The translations under genes were made by a program, and so were the position numbers. Below the pieces are notes generated by a model. The model worked only from the letters and a program-made list of their open reading frames with translations. It was not told the DNA's origin and did no database searches. Below are positions 9,672 through 18,031 of a DNA stretch of 64,000 bases, piece after piece; the stretch's first letter is position 1; each line of letters starts with the position of its first letter. The stretch comes from Sorangium cellulosum (GTDB lineage: Bacteria; Myxococcota_A; Polyangia; Polyangiales; Polyangiaceae), in assembly GCF_004135735.1 (NCBI RefSeq), contig NZ_CP012670.1, positions 1,178,001 through 1,242,000 on the forward strand, read 5' to 3'.

Positions 9672-10610
9672 ATGCACAAGAACATCCGCCGTGCCGTCGC
9701 GTCGGCGCTGGCCGTCGCGCTCCTCGCGAGCCCGGCCGGCGCCATGGCAGAGCGCCCGCTCGACGCCCGGGATCGGCTCGTGGCGCAGGCGCACGCCGCC
9801 GTCGACGAGGGGCGGCTCGCCGACGCGCGCGACCTCTGGATGGCGGTGTGGCGGCTCGAGGGCTCCCAGGTGGCGGCCTGCAACATCGGGGCGCTGTCGT
9901 TCCGGATCGGCGAGATGCCGGCCGCCGTGCGCTGGCTCTCGCTCTGCAAGGAGATCATGCGCCCGCCGGCGACCCCGGAGGAGCGCGCGCTCCACGAGTC
10001 ACGGCTGGTCGATCTCGCCCGCGCGCGCCAGCTCGTCGGCGAGCTCCGCGTCACCGCGCCCCCGGGCGCGCGGATCACCGTCGACGACGCGCCGGTCGAG
10101 ATCGCGCGCGGCGAGCCCGTCCCCGTCGAGCCCGGGCGCCGTGTCGTACGCGCCGCGCTGGACGGCAGGACGGCGGAGGTCGAGGTCGACGTCCCGCGCG
10201 GCGAGGCGCGGGACGTGCGCCTCACCTTCCCCGCGCGGCCGAGCCCCGCGCCGCCTCCGCCCGCGCCCTCGAGGCCGAGCCGCGCTCTCATCACCGGCGG
10301 CCTCGGGCTGTCCGCCACGTTCACGGCGCTCGGCGGCGTGCTGCTCCTCGGCGCGGAGCGCCGCGAGGAGGCGGTCTACGCCGCCGCCCGCGCCGCAGGG
10401 CCGAACGGCTGTTTCCGGCTGCGCTGGCCGATGTGCCAGCAAGCCGCCTCGGCCCGCGACGACATGCGCGCCTTCCGCGACGTGGGCGTCGCCGGCCTGA
10501 TCGCGGGGGGAGCGGTGCTGGCCGCCACGCTGGGGTACACGTTCTACCCGCGCGGCCAGGCCGACGTCCGGGTGACGGCGGATGGCATTACGGTGAGGGG
10601 CGTCTTCTGA
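9672..10610 (+). CDS. Exported PEGA-like domain protein with TPR-like N-terminus
   Basis: A 312-residue envelope protein of a type common in myxobacteria. A signal peptide covers about residues 1-26 (hydrophobic ASALAVALLASPAGAMA). A helical TPR-like stretch follows (AHAAVDEGRLADARDLWMAV and on to about 105). A PEGA-like beta domain comes next (about 120-190; GELRVTAPPGARITVDDAPV), then a Pro-rich linker and two hydrophobic segments (about 205-228 and 268-288) with a short C-terminal tail. ATG 9672 follows GGAGGAGGG at about 9655-9663. PEGA domains are thought to mediate surface or protein contacts; the specific role is unknown. A Cys pair near 250-260 lies between the two hydrophobic segments. 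Confidence 0.75.
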   Translation: MHKNIRRAVASALAVALLASPAGAMAERPLDARDRLVAQAHAAVDEGRLADARDLWMAVWRLEGSQVAACNIGALSFRIGEMPAAVRWLSLCKEIMRPPATPEERALHESRLVDLARARQLVGELRVTAPPGARITVDDAPVEIARGEPVPVEPGRRVVRAALDGRTAEVEVDVPRGEARDVRLTFPARPSPAPPPPAPSRPSRALITGGLGLSATFTALGGVLLLGAERREEAVYAAARAAGPNGCFRLRWPMCQQAASARDDMRAFRDVGVAGLIAGGAVLAATLGYTFYPRGQADVRVTADGITVRGVF

Positions 10611-10825
10611 CCAAAAAAAGCGCCATCTGACCACGAAATCGACATCCCCCCTGGCCTGACCGCCCTCCGACGCCCGCGCGCCGCCTGCTGGCGAAAACTT
10701 GCGTGACGTCGGCGGGCGGAGCGCGGCATAGTGCGCCGGGTCAGGAACAGGCCAACGGCACGCGGGCGGATTGGGGCCGCCGGCGCGCCGGCGATTCAGC
10801 CTTGTGCCGGAGGACTGGACGCTCG

Positions 10826-11893
10826 ATGCGCTCTCTCACGACTTGCGTTGTTGTTCTTGTGTTTCTCGCGGGGGCAGCGCTCCCTTTTGCCTGCGGTGGC
10901 GAGCCTTACGTGGGCGGCGACTGTGCGACGACGGACGACTGTCTGTCGGGCACCCAGGTGGTGCCGGGCACGATCTGCGTGGACGAGCACTGCGTGTGCG
11001 CGGAGCCGGGGAAGGAGGTCTGCTGCGCGCGCGGTGAGCGGGAGCCGGATTGCTACCAGATGTGCCGGTACTGCGACGAGTGCGCGGAGGGCACGCCGGA
11101 GTGCTCGGGCGTGATCGACCCGTCGGAGCGCTGCGAGCGCGACGCGGAGTGCCCCGGCCCGCCGGATCCGCGGTGCGGCGCGGGGCGGTGCGTGGAGGGG
11201 AAATGCGAGGTCGAGATCAGGCCGGGTCGGCTGGGCTCGCAGATCCGCGGCGACTGCAAGCAGGACGAGTGCACGGAGGAGGGCGTCGTCGTCAGCGTGC
11301 CGGCCTACGACGTCTACAACGACGGCAACGAGTGCACGAACGATCTCTGCGACTACGACCGGCCGCTCAACGCGCTGTTCGACGGCGTGCTCTGCCCCAT
11401 CTCGGGAGGCGGCCGGTGCCACAAGGGGCGCTGCGTCGAGTGTCTCCACGACGATCCCACCCTGCGCTGCGGATCTGGGTTCGCCTGTGACGGGGTGTTC
11501 TGCGTTCCGCCCCACTGCGTCAACATGATGTTCGATCCCGGCCGCGGGGAGACCGCCCAGGACTGCGGTGGGGACTGCGCGCCGTGCAGGGACGGGGATC
11601 CGTGCGAGTCCGGAGAGGACTGCCAGTCGGGCGTGTGCGCGAGGGCGCACTGCAAGGCGCACACGTGCGACGACGGCGTGAGGAACGGCGACGAGACCGG
11701 CGTGGACTGCAGCGGGTCGTGCCCTCGCCGCTGCCCTGACGGCGGCGGCTGCGAGACCGGCGAGGACTGCGAGAGCGGGGTCTGCTGGGCGGGCAAGTGC
11801 GAGGCGCCCACGTGCAAGGACGGGGTGGAGAACGGCGACGAGCGCGGCGTCGACTGCGGCGGCGAGGGCTGCGAGGCGGCGTGTCCGGATTGA
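10826..11893 (+). CDS. Cys-rich secreted lipoprotein with repeated EB/disintegrin-like modules
   Basis: A 355-residue secreted protein with about 50 cysteines. The leader (residues 1-23) ends in ALPFAC, a lipobox-like site, so it is probably a lipoprotein. The body is made of short disulfide-rich modules. In the C-terminal third a unit of the form C-DGV-NGDE-GVDC is repeated (TCDDGVRNGDETGVDC, TCKDGVENGDERGVDC), alternating with CESGEDCQSGVC-type units. Such proteins are typical of myxobacterial surfaces and may be adhesive or structural. ATG 10826 follows GGAGGA at 10809-10814. The gene stands alone in a long intergenic setting. The biological role is unknown. Confidence 0.75.
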   Translation: MRSLTTCVVVLVFLAGAALPFACGGEPYVGGDCATTDDCLSGTQVVPGTICVDEHCVCAEPGKEVCCARGEREPDCYQMCRYCDECAEGTPECSGVIDPSERCERDAECPGPPDPRCGAGRCVEGKCEVEIRPGRLGSQIRGDCKQDECTEEGVVVSVPAYDVYNDGNECTNDLCDYDRPLNALFDGVLCPISGGGRCHKGRCVECLHDDPTLRCGSGFACDGVFCVPPHCVNMMFDPGRGETAQDCGGDCAPCRDGDPCESGEDCQSGVCARAHCKAHTCDDGVRNGDETGVDCSGSCPRRCPDGGGCETGEDCESGVCWAGKCEAPTCKDGVENGDERGVDCGGEGCEAACPD

Positions 11894-12175
11894 GCGGGCG
11901 TGAGCTCCGGGGCGCCAGGTTCGACCTGGCCGAAGGACGCGCGGCTGGGAGAGGGCGCGCGACGCTGTCACGACATCAGGCCGAGCGCGGAGAGCGCGTC
12001 GACCCAGAGCGGCCAGCGCGAGCGGGCTCGTCCTGAGCTCGGTGTCCGTGCCCGCGTGCTCTTCACCCGCATTCATGCGGACCCTAGGCTCTGCTCCGCC
12101 GCCACTCCACGCACTGCCGGGCGCCGCCGCCGGGTGACGCGCGGCGGCGTGAGGTGCCGCTCAACGGAGGCTTCC

Positions 12176-12781
12176 ATGCGGTTCTCGCCACAGGAGTTCG
12201 CCGACCTCGATCTCGAGGCGCACCAGGTCCTTCGCGGCGTTCCGCTGAACGACGTGTCCGTGGTCGACCTGCCGTGCGGCGACGCGGCGCGGACGATCGA
12301 GGACGTCCGCGCGCTCATGCCGTCCCCGGGGAGCGGCTCCTCGAGCGCGCTCGTGCGCGCGCTGTTCTGGCTCCGCCATGCGCTCGGCAGGCTCTTTGGC
12401 TGGGATCCCGTCGAGGAGGGCCTGCCCGCCGAGTCCTACGTGCACCGGCTTCCGCCCGAGCTGGCGAGCCGGTCGTCCGTGCAGCCCGGCACGCGCGAGG
12501 GACCGTTCCGCGTGCTGTACGTGCTCCCGGGCGAGTCCGTGAGCGAGATCCGCAATGCGACCGTCCACGCGTTCTCCTGCATGGCGATCAGGCCAACGGC
12601 CGAGGGGCAGCGCCTCTACTGGGCTGTTTACGTCAAGCCGGTGTCGCGGTGGACTTCTGCGTACATGGCCCTGATCGAGCCGTTCCGCCGCTTCATCGTG
12701 TATCCGAGGATCCTCCGGCAGCTCCGCGATGCGTGGCGGACCGCGTACGCCGAGCCGGGCGCGGCCACGGAGCACGGCTGA
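12176..12781 (+). CDS. DUF2867 family protein
   Basis: A 201-residue protein whose overall pattern matches DUF2867: an N-terminal segment ending in LFGWD near 82, then a beta-rich half (PFRVLYVLPGESVSEIRNATVHAFSC) and a terminal helix with PFRRFIVYPRIL. This domain also occurs at the C-terminus of some SDR-like proteins. No catalytic residues are assigned. No signal peptide or clear transmembrane span is seen. ATG 12176 is supported by ACGGAGG five bases upstream. It converges on the MBL-fold gene with only 7 bp between the two stops. Confidence 0.7.
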   Translation: MRFSPQEFADLDLEAHQVLRGVPLNDVSVVDLPCGDAARTIEDVRALMPSPGSGSSSALVRALFWLRHALGRLFGWDPVEEGLPAESYVHRLPPELASRSSVQPGTREGPFRVLYVLPGESVSEIRNATVHAFSCMAIRPTAEGQRLYWAVYVKPVSRWTSAYMALIEPFRRFIVYPRILRQLRDAWRTAYAEPGAATEHG

Positions 12782-12788
12782 ACCACCA

Positions 12789-13649
12789 CTAGATCCACAC
12801 CTCGCCGAGCAGCGGCAGGACACCGAGCTTCACGTCGCGTGACGCCCGGGCCAGGCGCTCGGCCAGGCGGGCCCCCTGCACGGCGGGGAGCGCGACGGCC
12901 GGGCGCTCCAGGGGCAGAAAGAAGTTGTCCCAGTGCGAGAAGAGCACCGCCCGCGGTGACAGCGCGCGCGCGACGCGCTCGGGGAAATCGCGCGAGGCGG
13001 TCCAGCCGGCCACGCAGAGCAGCAGCAGGTCGGGCTCCGTCCGACCGAGGCCTGCCTCGACGAGCTCCGCGCTGCCCAGGTGGACGAGGAGGCGGCCCGC
13101 GACCCGGATCTCCACCGCGAAGACCGCGCCGCAACGGTAGCGCCCGGCCCGGCGCGGGATCTGGTCGCAATCGGAGATGTCGCCGGGGAAGGGGACCCGG
13201 CCGAGCAGCAGGCGGGAGTGGGCGCTCGGGACGAAGCGCAGGTGAAACGGGCCGACCTCGGCGACGACGGGCTCTCCGCCCGGCGCGGGCTCGATGTCGC
13301 GCACCCGCGCCAGAGGGACGCCGGAGGCGCGGCAGAGCGCCACCGCGGAGCGGGAGCCGAGCACGGTGGCCCCGGTGCGGAGCGCGATCGCGGGGATGTC
13401 GAGCGCGTGGTCGAAATGGGTGTGGCCGGCGATGATCGCGTCCGCGCGCGGCGCGTGGCGCGCAATGGCCACGGCGTCGGGGACGAGCCGATCGAGGAGG
13501 CAACGGCGGAGCGAGGCGCGCGTGAGGTAAGGATCGATGAGCACGACCGTGCCGGCGTGCTCGATCGCGAAGCCCGCGGTGCCCAGCCATTGCACCCGGA
13601 CGACGCCGCCCGGCGCGAGCGACCGGGGAGCGAAGGGCTCGGCGATCAT
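12789..13649 (-). CDS. MBL-fold metallo-hydrolase
   Basis: A 286-residue metallo-beta-lactamase-fold protein. The metal motif HxHxDH appears as GHTHFDH near residue 95. A later His (PSAHSRL near 165), an Asp/Ser-rich loop and SHWDN near 240 are in the positions of the remaining ligands. No signal peptide is seen. It lies downstream of the FAD oxidoreductase on the same strand with a 242-bp gap, so the two may share a pathway. Similarity to lipid- or phosphodiester-type MBL proteins is possible (HLGSAELVEAGL), but the substrate is not predictable. Confidence 0.82.
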   Translation of the reverse strand: MIAEPFAPRSLAPGGVVRVQWLGTAGFAIEHAGTVVLIDPYLTRASLRRCLLDRLVPDAVAIARHAPRADAIIAGHTHFDHALDIPAIALRTGATVLGSRSAVALCRASGVPLARVRDIEPAPGGEPVVAEVGPFHLRFVPSAHSRLLLGRVPFPGDISDCDQIPRRAGRYRCGAVFAVEIRVAGRLLVHLGSAELVEAGLGRTEPDLLLLCVAGWTASRDFPERVARALSPRAVLFSHWDNFFLPLERPAVALPAVQGARLAERLARASRDVKLGVLPLLGEVWI

Positions 13650-13891
13650 CGACCCCCGGCGCGCGCCCGCGCGACCCGCGGAAGAGTGAGCCCGTGAGGC
13701 CTGTTCGTCGGCATCGAGGCGTCAGTCTCCGCGAGCCGGGCGACCGGAGTCCATCGGCGCGGTCACGATTCTCGCACGGCGTCGCCCGAGGACGAGCTCG
13801 CGGCGGCGGACCGTCGCGATCCGTCGGTTCCCCGGCGCCCTTCGACGCGGGCGGAGAGCGCCCGTCGGCGCGCGCCAGGGCCGCGGGCGGA

Positions 13892-15235
13892 TCACCCGTA
13901 GACCGCGCGCCTGTAGCGCTCGAACTGCAGGCGAGCCGCGGGCTCTTCCGAGAACGGGTAGGGCGCCCCGAGGTGATCGGCCGCCGCGAGGCCCGACACG
14001 ATCGCGTTCTCGTGGTTGTTGAACATGAGGTAGGCCCCGGCAAAGGAGGTGCGGCGGCGCCCCTGGATGCGCCGCAGGAGCGGGAGCACGCGCAGGAAAT
14101 ACCCCGGGGTGGCCCTGTTGTGCCGCGTCCTTCGCGTGAAGAGGACCTTGTCGGCGCGGATCGTGTCGAGCGGATCGAAGGTCTGAAACACGGAGAGCTC
14201 TGCGCCTTCCGGCAGCCACGGCTGGCAGCTACCGAGGTTGATCGAGATCTCGAGCCGCGTCATGTCGTGGGGAGCGTTGCGCACGTAGTATTGCGTGCCG
14301 TTGCCCGGATCGTCGCCGTAATGGTGACGGATGTAGTCGGCGTCGGTGTGCGTCACGAGCGTCACGTCTTGGTACGTGACGCCGCGGAGCGCGAGGCGCT
14401 CGAGCGGCGACGCGTCGGCGAGGAGAGGGAGGGCCCGCTCGGCGCTGCACGCGATGAGGATGGCGTCGAGCTCCTCGGGGGCGCCGCCCCGGCGCTCGAT
14501 CCGCACTCCCTGGGCGCTCCGGACGACCGAGAGGACCTCCGCGTCCGTGTGGACGCGCGCGTTCAGCGCGGCGGCGACGCGCGCGTACACCTCGGCGAGG
14601 TCGGGGAAGAACGTGATCGGCGTGGACGGCGCGAGGAAGGTCTCGGCGTCGAGGTCGAAGAGCCTGCTGTCCTCGTCCAGGAAGAGCCCGGCGACGACCG
14701 CGGCAGGGACGCGCGCGGAGTCCACGCCCGAGGCGAAGAAGAGCGACATGAGCGGGTACAGGACGCGGTGGCGGAAATCCGCGGAGAAGCGACCGGCGCG
14801 CAGCACGGCATCGATCGGTATCGCGAGGAAGAGCGGCATCGGGGCGCGCCGGACGAGCTCCAGCGTCCGCCGGAAGCGCCGGATCTCCGGCCGCATCCGC
14901 GCGATGAACGGCGTCGCCCGCGCGGTGCTCCAGCGCGCCTCGCCCGTCCCCATCGCCACCCGGAGCCGGGTCGGAGACAGGGAGAACCCGAACTCCTCGA
15001 AGAAGCGCGCCGTGTTCCTGTACGACGGCGTGCCGAGCAGCACCTGATCGTTCACCCGCACGGCGTCTCTTCCGGGCAGCGAGACGCCGCGCGTGGTCGC
15101 CACGCCGCCCACGTGCGCGGCGGCCTCGTAGACCGAGACGTCGAATCTGCCCGAGCGGCCCAGGCTCCACGCGGCGGCCAGGCCGGCGGCGCCGGCGCCC
15201 ACGATGCCTATCCGCTGTTTCTCGGAATTTCCCAT
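13892..15235 (-). CDS. FAD-dependent NAD(P)/amine-oxidase-type oxidoreductase
   Basis: A 447-residue flavoprotein. The FAD-binding dinucleotide fold is at the N-terminus (RIGIVGAGAAGLAAAWSLG), followed by the GG doublet (AAHVGGVATT) typical of amine oxidase, phytoene desaturase and related proteins. A C-terminal GAYLMFNNHENAIVSGLAAA segment matches the second FAD-contact region of this superfamily. Proteins of this shape often accompany lipid-modifying or carotenoid genes; here the partners are an MBL hydrolase and a divergent transporter. ATG 15235 shares bases with the ATG of the divergent transporter (CATG, 15233-15236). The substrate is unknown. Confidence 0.82.
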   Translation of the reverse strand: MGNSEKQRIGIVGAGAAGLAAAWSLGRSGRFDVSVYEAAAHVGGVATTRGVSLPGRDAVRVNDQVLLGTPSYRNTARFFEEFGFSLSPTRLRVAMGTGEARWSTARATPFIARMRPEIRRFRRTLELVRRAPMPLFLAIPIDAVLRAGRFSADFRHRVLYPLMSLFFASGVDSARVPAAVVAGLFLDEDSRLFDLDAETFLAPSTPITFFPDLAEVYARVAAALNARVHTDAEVLSVVRSAQGVRIERRGGAPEELDAILIACSAERALPLLADASPLERLALRGVTYQDVTLVTHTDADYIRHHYGDDPGNGTQYYVRNAPHDMTRLEISINLGSCQPWLPEGAELSVFQTFDPLDTIRADKVLFTRRTRHNRATPGYFLRVLPLLRRIQGRRRTSFAGAYLMFNNHENAIVSGLAAADHLGAPYPFSEEPAARLQFERYRRAVYG

Positions 15236-16481
15236 GGTGATATCGTGGTTTGTGCTTCTTCGATCGCGCGCCGGCAAGGTCGCTGCCCTCTCCGTGCTGT
15301 ACCTCGCGCAGGGCCTGCCGTTCGGCTTTCAAGCGACGGCGCTCCCCGTCTTCTTGCGGGCGAGCGGCGTCTCGCTGACCGCGGTGGGGTTCGCGGGGGC
15401 GCTCGCGCTGCCGTGGGCGGCGAAGGCGCTCTGGGCGCCGCTCGTCGACCGCTTCGGCTGGGAACGGTTCGGCCGGCGCCGCTCGTGGATCGTGCCGCTC
15501 GGCGCGTTGCTCGCGCTCACGTGCATGGCGGCCGCGTTCGTCCCGCCATCACGCCATCTCGGCGGGTTGCTCGCGCTGGTCTTCCTGATGAACCTGCTGG
15601 CTGCCACGCAGGACATCGCGGTGGATGGTCTTGCGATCGACGTGCTCGGGCGGGACGAGCTCGGCCTGGCGAACGCCGGGCAGGTGGTCGGCTACAAGGT
15701 CGGCATGCTCACGGCAGGCGGGCTGCTCGTCTGGGCGAGCGCCTGGATTGGCTGGCACGGACAGCTCAGCGTGATGGCGGCGCTCGTCCTGCTCTCGGTC
15801 CTGGCGGTGTTCGCGCTGCGCGAGCCGCCGGCGAGCGAGGACGAGGCGCGCGAGCGCCGCTCGCTCCACGAGGTGCTCGCGACGGCCCTCGCCGCGCTGA
15901 GGGCGCCGGGCGCGCGGTGGCTCATGGCGTTCCTTGGCACCTACAAGCTCGGCGAGGCGATGGTGGACGCCATGTTCAAGCCGTTCCTCGTCGACGCGGG
16001 GTTTCCTCCGCACCGGATCGGCCTCTGGGTGGGGACGTACGGCATGGTCGCGTCGATCGCCGGATCGCTCGCGGGGGGCTGGCTCGCGCAGAGGCTCTCG
16101 TTGCTCGCGGCGGTGGGGGTGACCTCGGTGCTGCGGTCGTTCTCGATGGCGGGCGAGTGGGTCCTCGCCGCGGGGGGCTCCCCGGAGGAGGGAGCGGTCG
16201 TCGCCGTGACGCTGGCGGAGCACCTGTTTGGAGGAGCGCTGACGACGGCGGTGTTTGCCTTCATGATGTCGCGCGCCCGGCGGTCGATCGGCGCGACGCA
16301 CTACACGGTGCTGGCGAGCGTCGAGGTGCTCGGGAAATCGCCGGCGGTGTGGCTCTCGGGGACGCTCGCCGAGAGATGGGGATACTCCGGCCTGTTTGCG
16401 GCGGGGACGGGGCTCTCGGTGGCGTTTCTCGCGCTGCTCATCCCCCTGCGAAGGGAGCGAGAGCGGATGAGCTTCGGATGA
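15234..16481 (+). CDS. AmpG/PAT-type MFS transporter
   Basis: A 415-residue inner-membrane protein with about 12 hydrophobic spans. LYLAQGLPFGFQ near residue 26 and MNLLAATQDIAVDGLAIDVL near 120 are signatures of the PAT/AmpG branch of the major facilitator superfamily, which includes muropeptide permeases and acetyl-CoA transporters. A typical loop-2/3 motif (DRFGWERFGRRRSWI) is present. The start could be ATG 15234 or a GTG at 15237 or 15252; a weak GGA lies 8 bp before 15234. Every option leaves essentially no spacer to the divergent oxidoreductase. The substrate could be anhydromuropeptides, with an amidase gene further downstream, but that link is only suggestive. Confidence 0.85.
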   Translation: MVISWFVLLRSRAGKVAALSVLYLAQGLPFGFQATALPVFLRASGVSLTAVGFAGALALPWAAKALWAPLVDRFGWERFGRRRSWIVPLGALLALTCMAAAFVPPSRHLGGLLALVFLMNLLAATQDIAVDGLAIDVLGRDELGLANAGQVVGYKVGMLTAGGLLVWASAWIGWHGQLSVMAALVLLSVLAVFALREPPASEDEARERRSLHEVLATALAALRAPGARWLMAFLGTYKLGEAMVDAMFKPFLVDAGFPPHRIGLWVGTYGMVASIAGSLAGGWLAQRLSLLAAVGVTSVLRSFSMAGEWVLAAGGSPEEGAVVAVTLAEHLFGGALTTAVFAFMMSRARRSIGATHYTVLASVEVLGKSPAVWLSGTLAERWGYSGLFAAGTGLSVAFLALLIPLRRERERMSFG

Positions 16482-16507
16482 GGGGACGCGATCCGGCGGG
16501 GACCGTT

Positions 16508-16938
16508 GTCTTCCGTCCCCCGTCTTCCGTCCCCCGTCTTCCGTCTTCCGTCTTCCGTCCCCCGTCTTCCGTCCCCCGTCTTCCGTCCCCCGTCTTCCGT
16601 CTGGCCTCTGCGTGCGCGTGCGCGTGCGCGTGCGCGTGCGCGAATATTGGGCTGATCTCTGGATGAAGCGATGCGCTCCCACCAGTGCCGTCATATTCCG
16701 TCTTCGTCTGGCCTCTGCGTCCACGTGCGCTTGCATGAGCGCGGCCATATCGAGCACAACGACGACCAAAAAAACATCCGGACGGGATACGGAAGAGGAT
16801 GACGAGATGCGTGAACGCGCACGCGCACGCGCACGCGCACGCGGACGCAGAGGCCAGACGGGGACGGAAGAGGGGAGAGGGGAGAGGGGAGAGGGGAGAG
16901 GGGAGAGGGGAGAGGGGAGAGGGGAGAGGGGAGAGGGG
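16508..16938. repeat. Composite inverted repeat element, locus A
   Basis: The left arm is a heptamer array of CTTCCGT/CCCCCGT units (16508-16600), then CTGGCCTCTG, then five GTGCGC hexamers (16611-16642). The right arm is the mirror: GCGCAC hexamers (16816-16842), then ACGCAGAGGCCAGACG (16845-16860), then about nine GGGGAGA heptamers (16871-16937). The connector CGTCTGGCCTCTGCGT occurs at 16598-16613, 16705-16720 and, inverted, at 16845-16860. The core (16643-16815) has no convincing gene. The hexamers alternate purine and pyrimidine, and the GGGGAGA tract is pure purine. Confidence 0.9.
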
Positions 16939-17064
16939 CGACGTAAGGACGCATCCCCCGCTCCGGCACCCCCGCGAAGCAGCAAGGAGAGACTCCTCCT
17001 CCCCCCCTCCCTTTGCCAAGAACATGACGCCTCCCCCTCCTCTCTGCTAGCACCCCTCTCCGAG

Positions 17065-17988
17065 GTGCTCTCTCGCCGTCAGCTCATCCTCACCCTCACC
17101 GCCGCCGCCGGCGTCGCCGCCCTGTCGCGGGAGCTCCTCTCCCGCCCTCCTCGCCACGCCCCCGCGCGACGGGCCCTCAAGCTCCCTCTCGCGCCGAGCG
17201 GCTGGCCATTCCCGTTCGCCCGCGTCGTGGCCCCGGTCGCGGTGTTCCCTCCCGGCTTCGGGGTTCGCAGGATCTACCTCGACGCGGGCCACGGCGCCCC
17301 CGGCAATACCGGCAACCTCTCCTGCTTCTGCGTCGAGGAACAGGCCTTCACGCTCGCCGCGGCGCACGCGCTCGCCGCCCGGCTCAACGCGACGGGCCGG
17401 TTCGAGGCGCGCGTGGGCAGATCCGGCGACCGGCCGCTGCCGTACCCCGAGCGCGTCGAAGACGCCGCCCGCTGGGGCGCCGAGGCCTTCATCAGCCTGC
17501 ACTCGGACGTGCGCGGCAAGATCGAGACGTGGGCGCCCGCGCCCGAGCTCACGTGCCCCCTCAGCCTCGCCTCCCCGGGGTTCGCCGTGCTCTGGTCCGA
17601 CGAGGGGGCCCCCTCCCTCGGCGACCGGCGGCTCGCCCTCGCGCGCGCCTTCGCCCGGCGCATGGAGGAAGCAGGCCTCCTCCCCTACCGCGGCGCCGCC
17701 TACACCGGCCTCTACGAGGCCGACGCCGCACAGAAGGGCGTCTTCGTCGACCGGCGCCCCCCGGGGCAGCGCATCTACGTGCTGCGCCGCCCGACCATGC
17801 CCTCGATCCTCATCGAGACGCACCACGCGCTCGACGCCCGCGAGGCCGCGCGCTGGACCGAGCCCGCCACGCTCGACGCCTTCGCCGCCGCGGCCGCCGC
17901 CGCGCTCGCCGATACGCTCGGCGGCGCCGACGCGCTCGCCGACACGCTCGGCGGCGCCGACGCGCCCTCCTCGCCGCCGCCCACGTGA
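17065..17988 (+). CDS. Tat-exported N-acetylmuramoyl-L-alanine amidase (Amidase_3)
   Basis: A periplasmic zinc amidase that cleaves the bond between MurNAc and the peptide stem, 307 residues from GTG 17065. The leader has a twin-arginine signature (LSRRQLIL) followed by a hydrophobic stretch. Amidase_3 metal and catalytic residues are visible: His in DAGHGAPGN, Glu in CVEEQAFTLA, His in ISLHSD, and the catalytic Glu in SILIETHHA. The C-terminus has a short in-frame duplication (ALADTLGGAD twice). The start is the first in-frame candidate next to the Tat motif; no strong ribosome binding site is seen. Upstream lies repeat locus A. The gene converges with lon, with 43 bp between the stops. Confidence 0.88.
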   Translation: MLSRRQLILTLTAAAGVAALSRELLSRPPRHAPARRALKLPLAPSGWPFPFARVVAPVAVFPPGFGVRRIYLDAGHGAPGNTGNLSCFCVEEQAFTLAAAHALAARLNATGRFEARVGRSGDRPLPYPERVEDAARWGAEAFISLHSDVRGKIETWAPAPELTCPLSLASPGFAVLWSDEGAPSLGDRRLALARAFARRMEEAGLLPYRGAAYTGLYEADAAQKGVFVDRRPPGQRIYVLRRPTMPSILIETHHALDAREAARWTEPATLDAFAAAAAAALADTLGGADALADTLGGADAPSSPPPT

Positions 17989-18031
17989 CGCGCCGCGCTC
18001 CCCGGCCGGCCCCCCGCCGCGCGGCCCCGCC

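Noticed and set aside
16612..17064. N-terminal extension of the amidase through repeat locus A
   Set aside because: The added residues are RVRVRVR and Gly/Glu/Arg repeats encoded by the arrays; the Tat signal begins at 17065.
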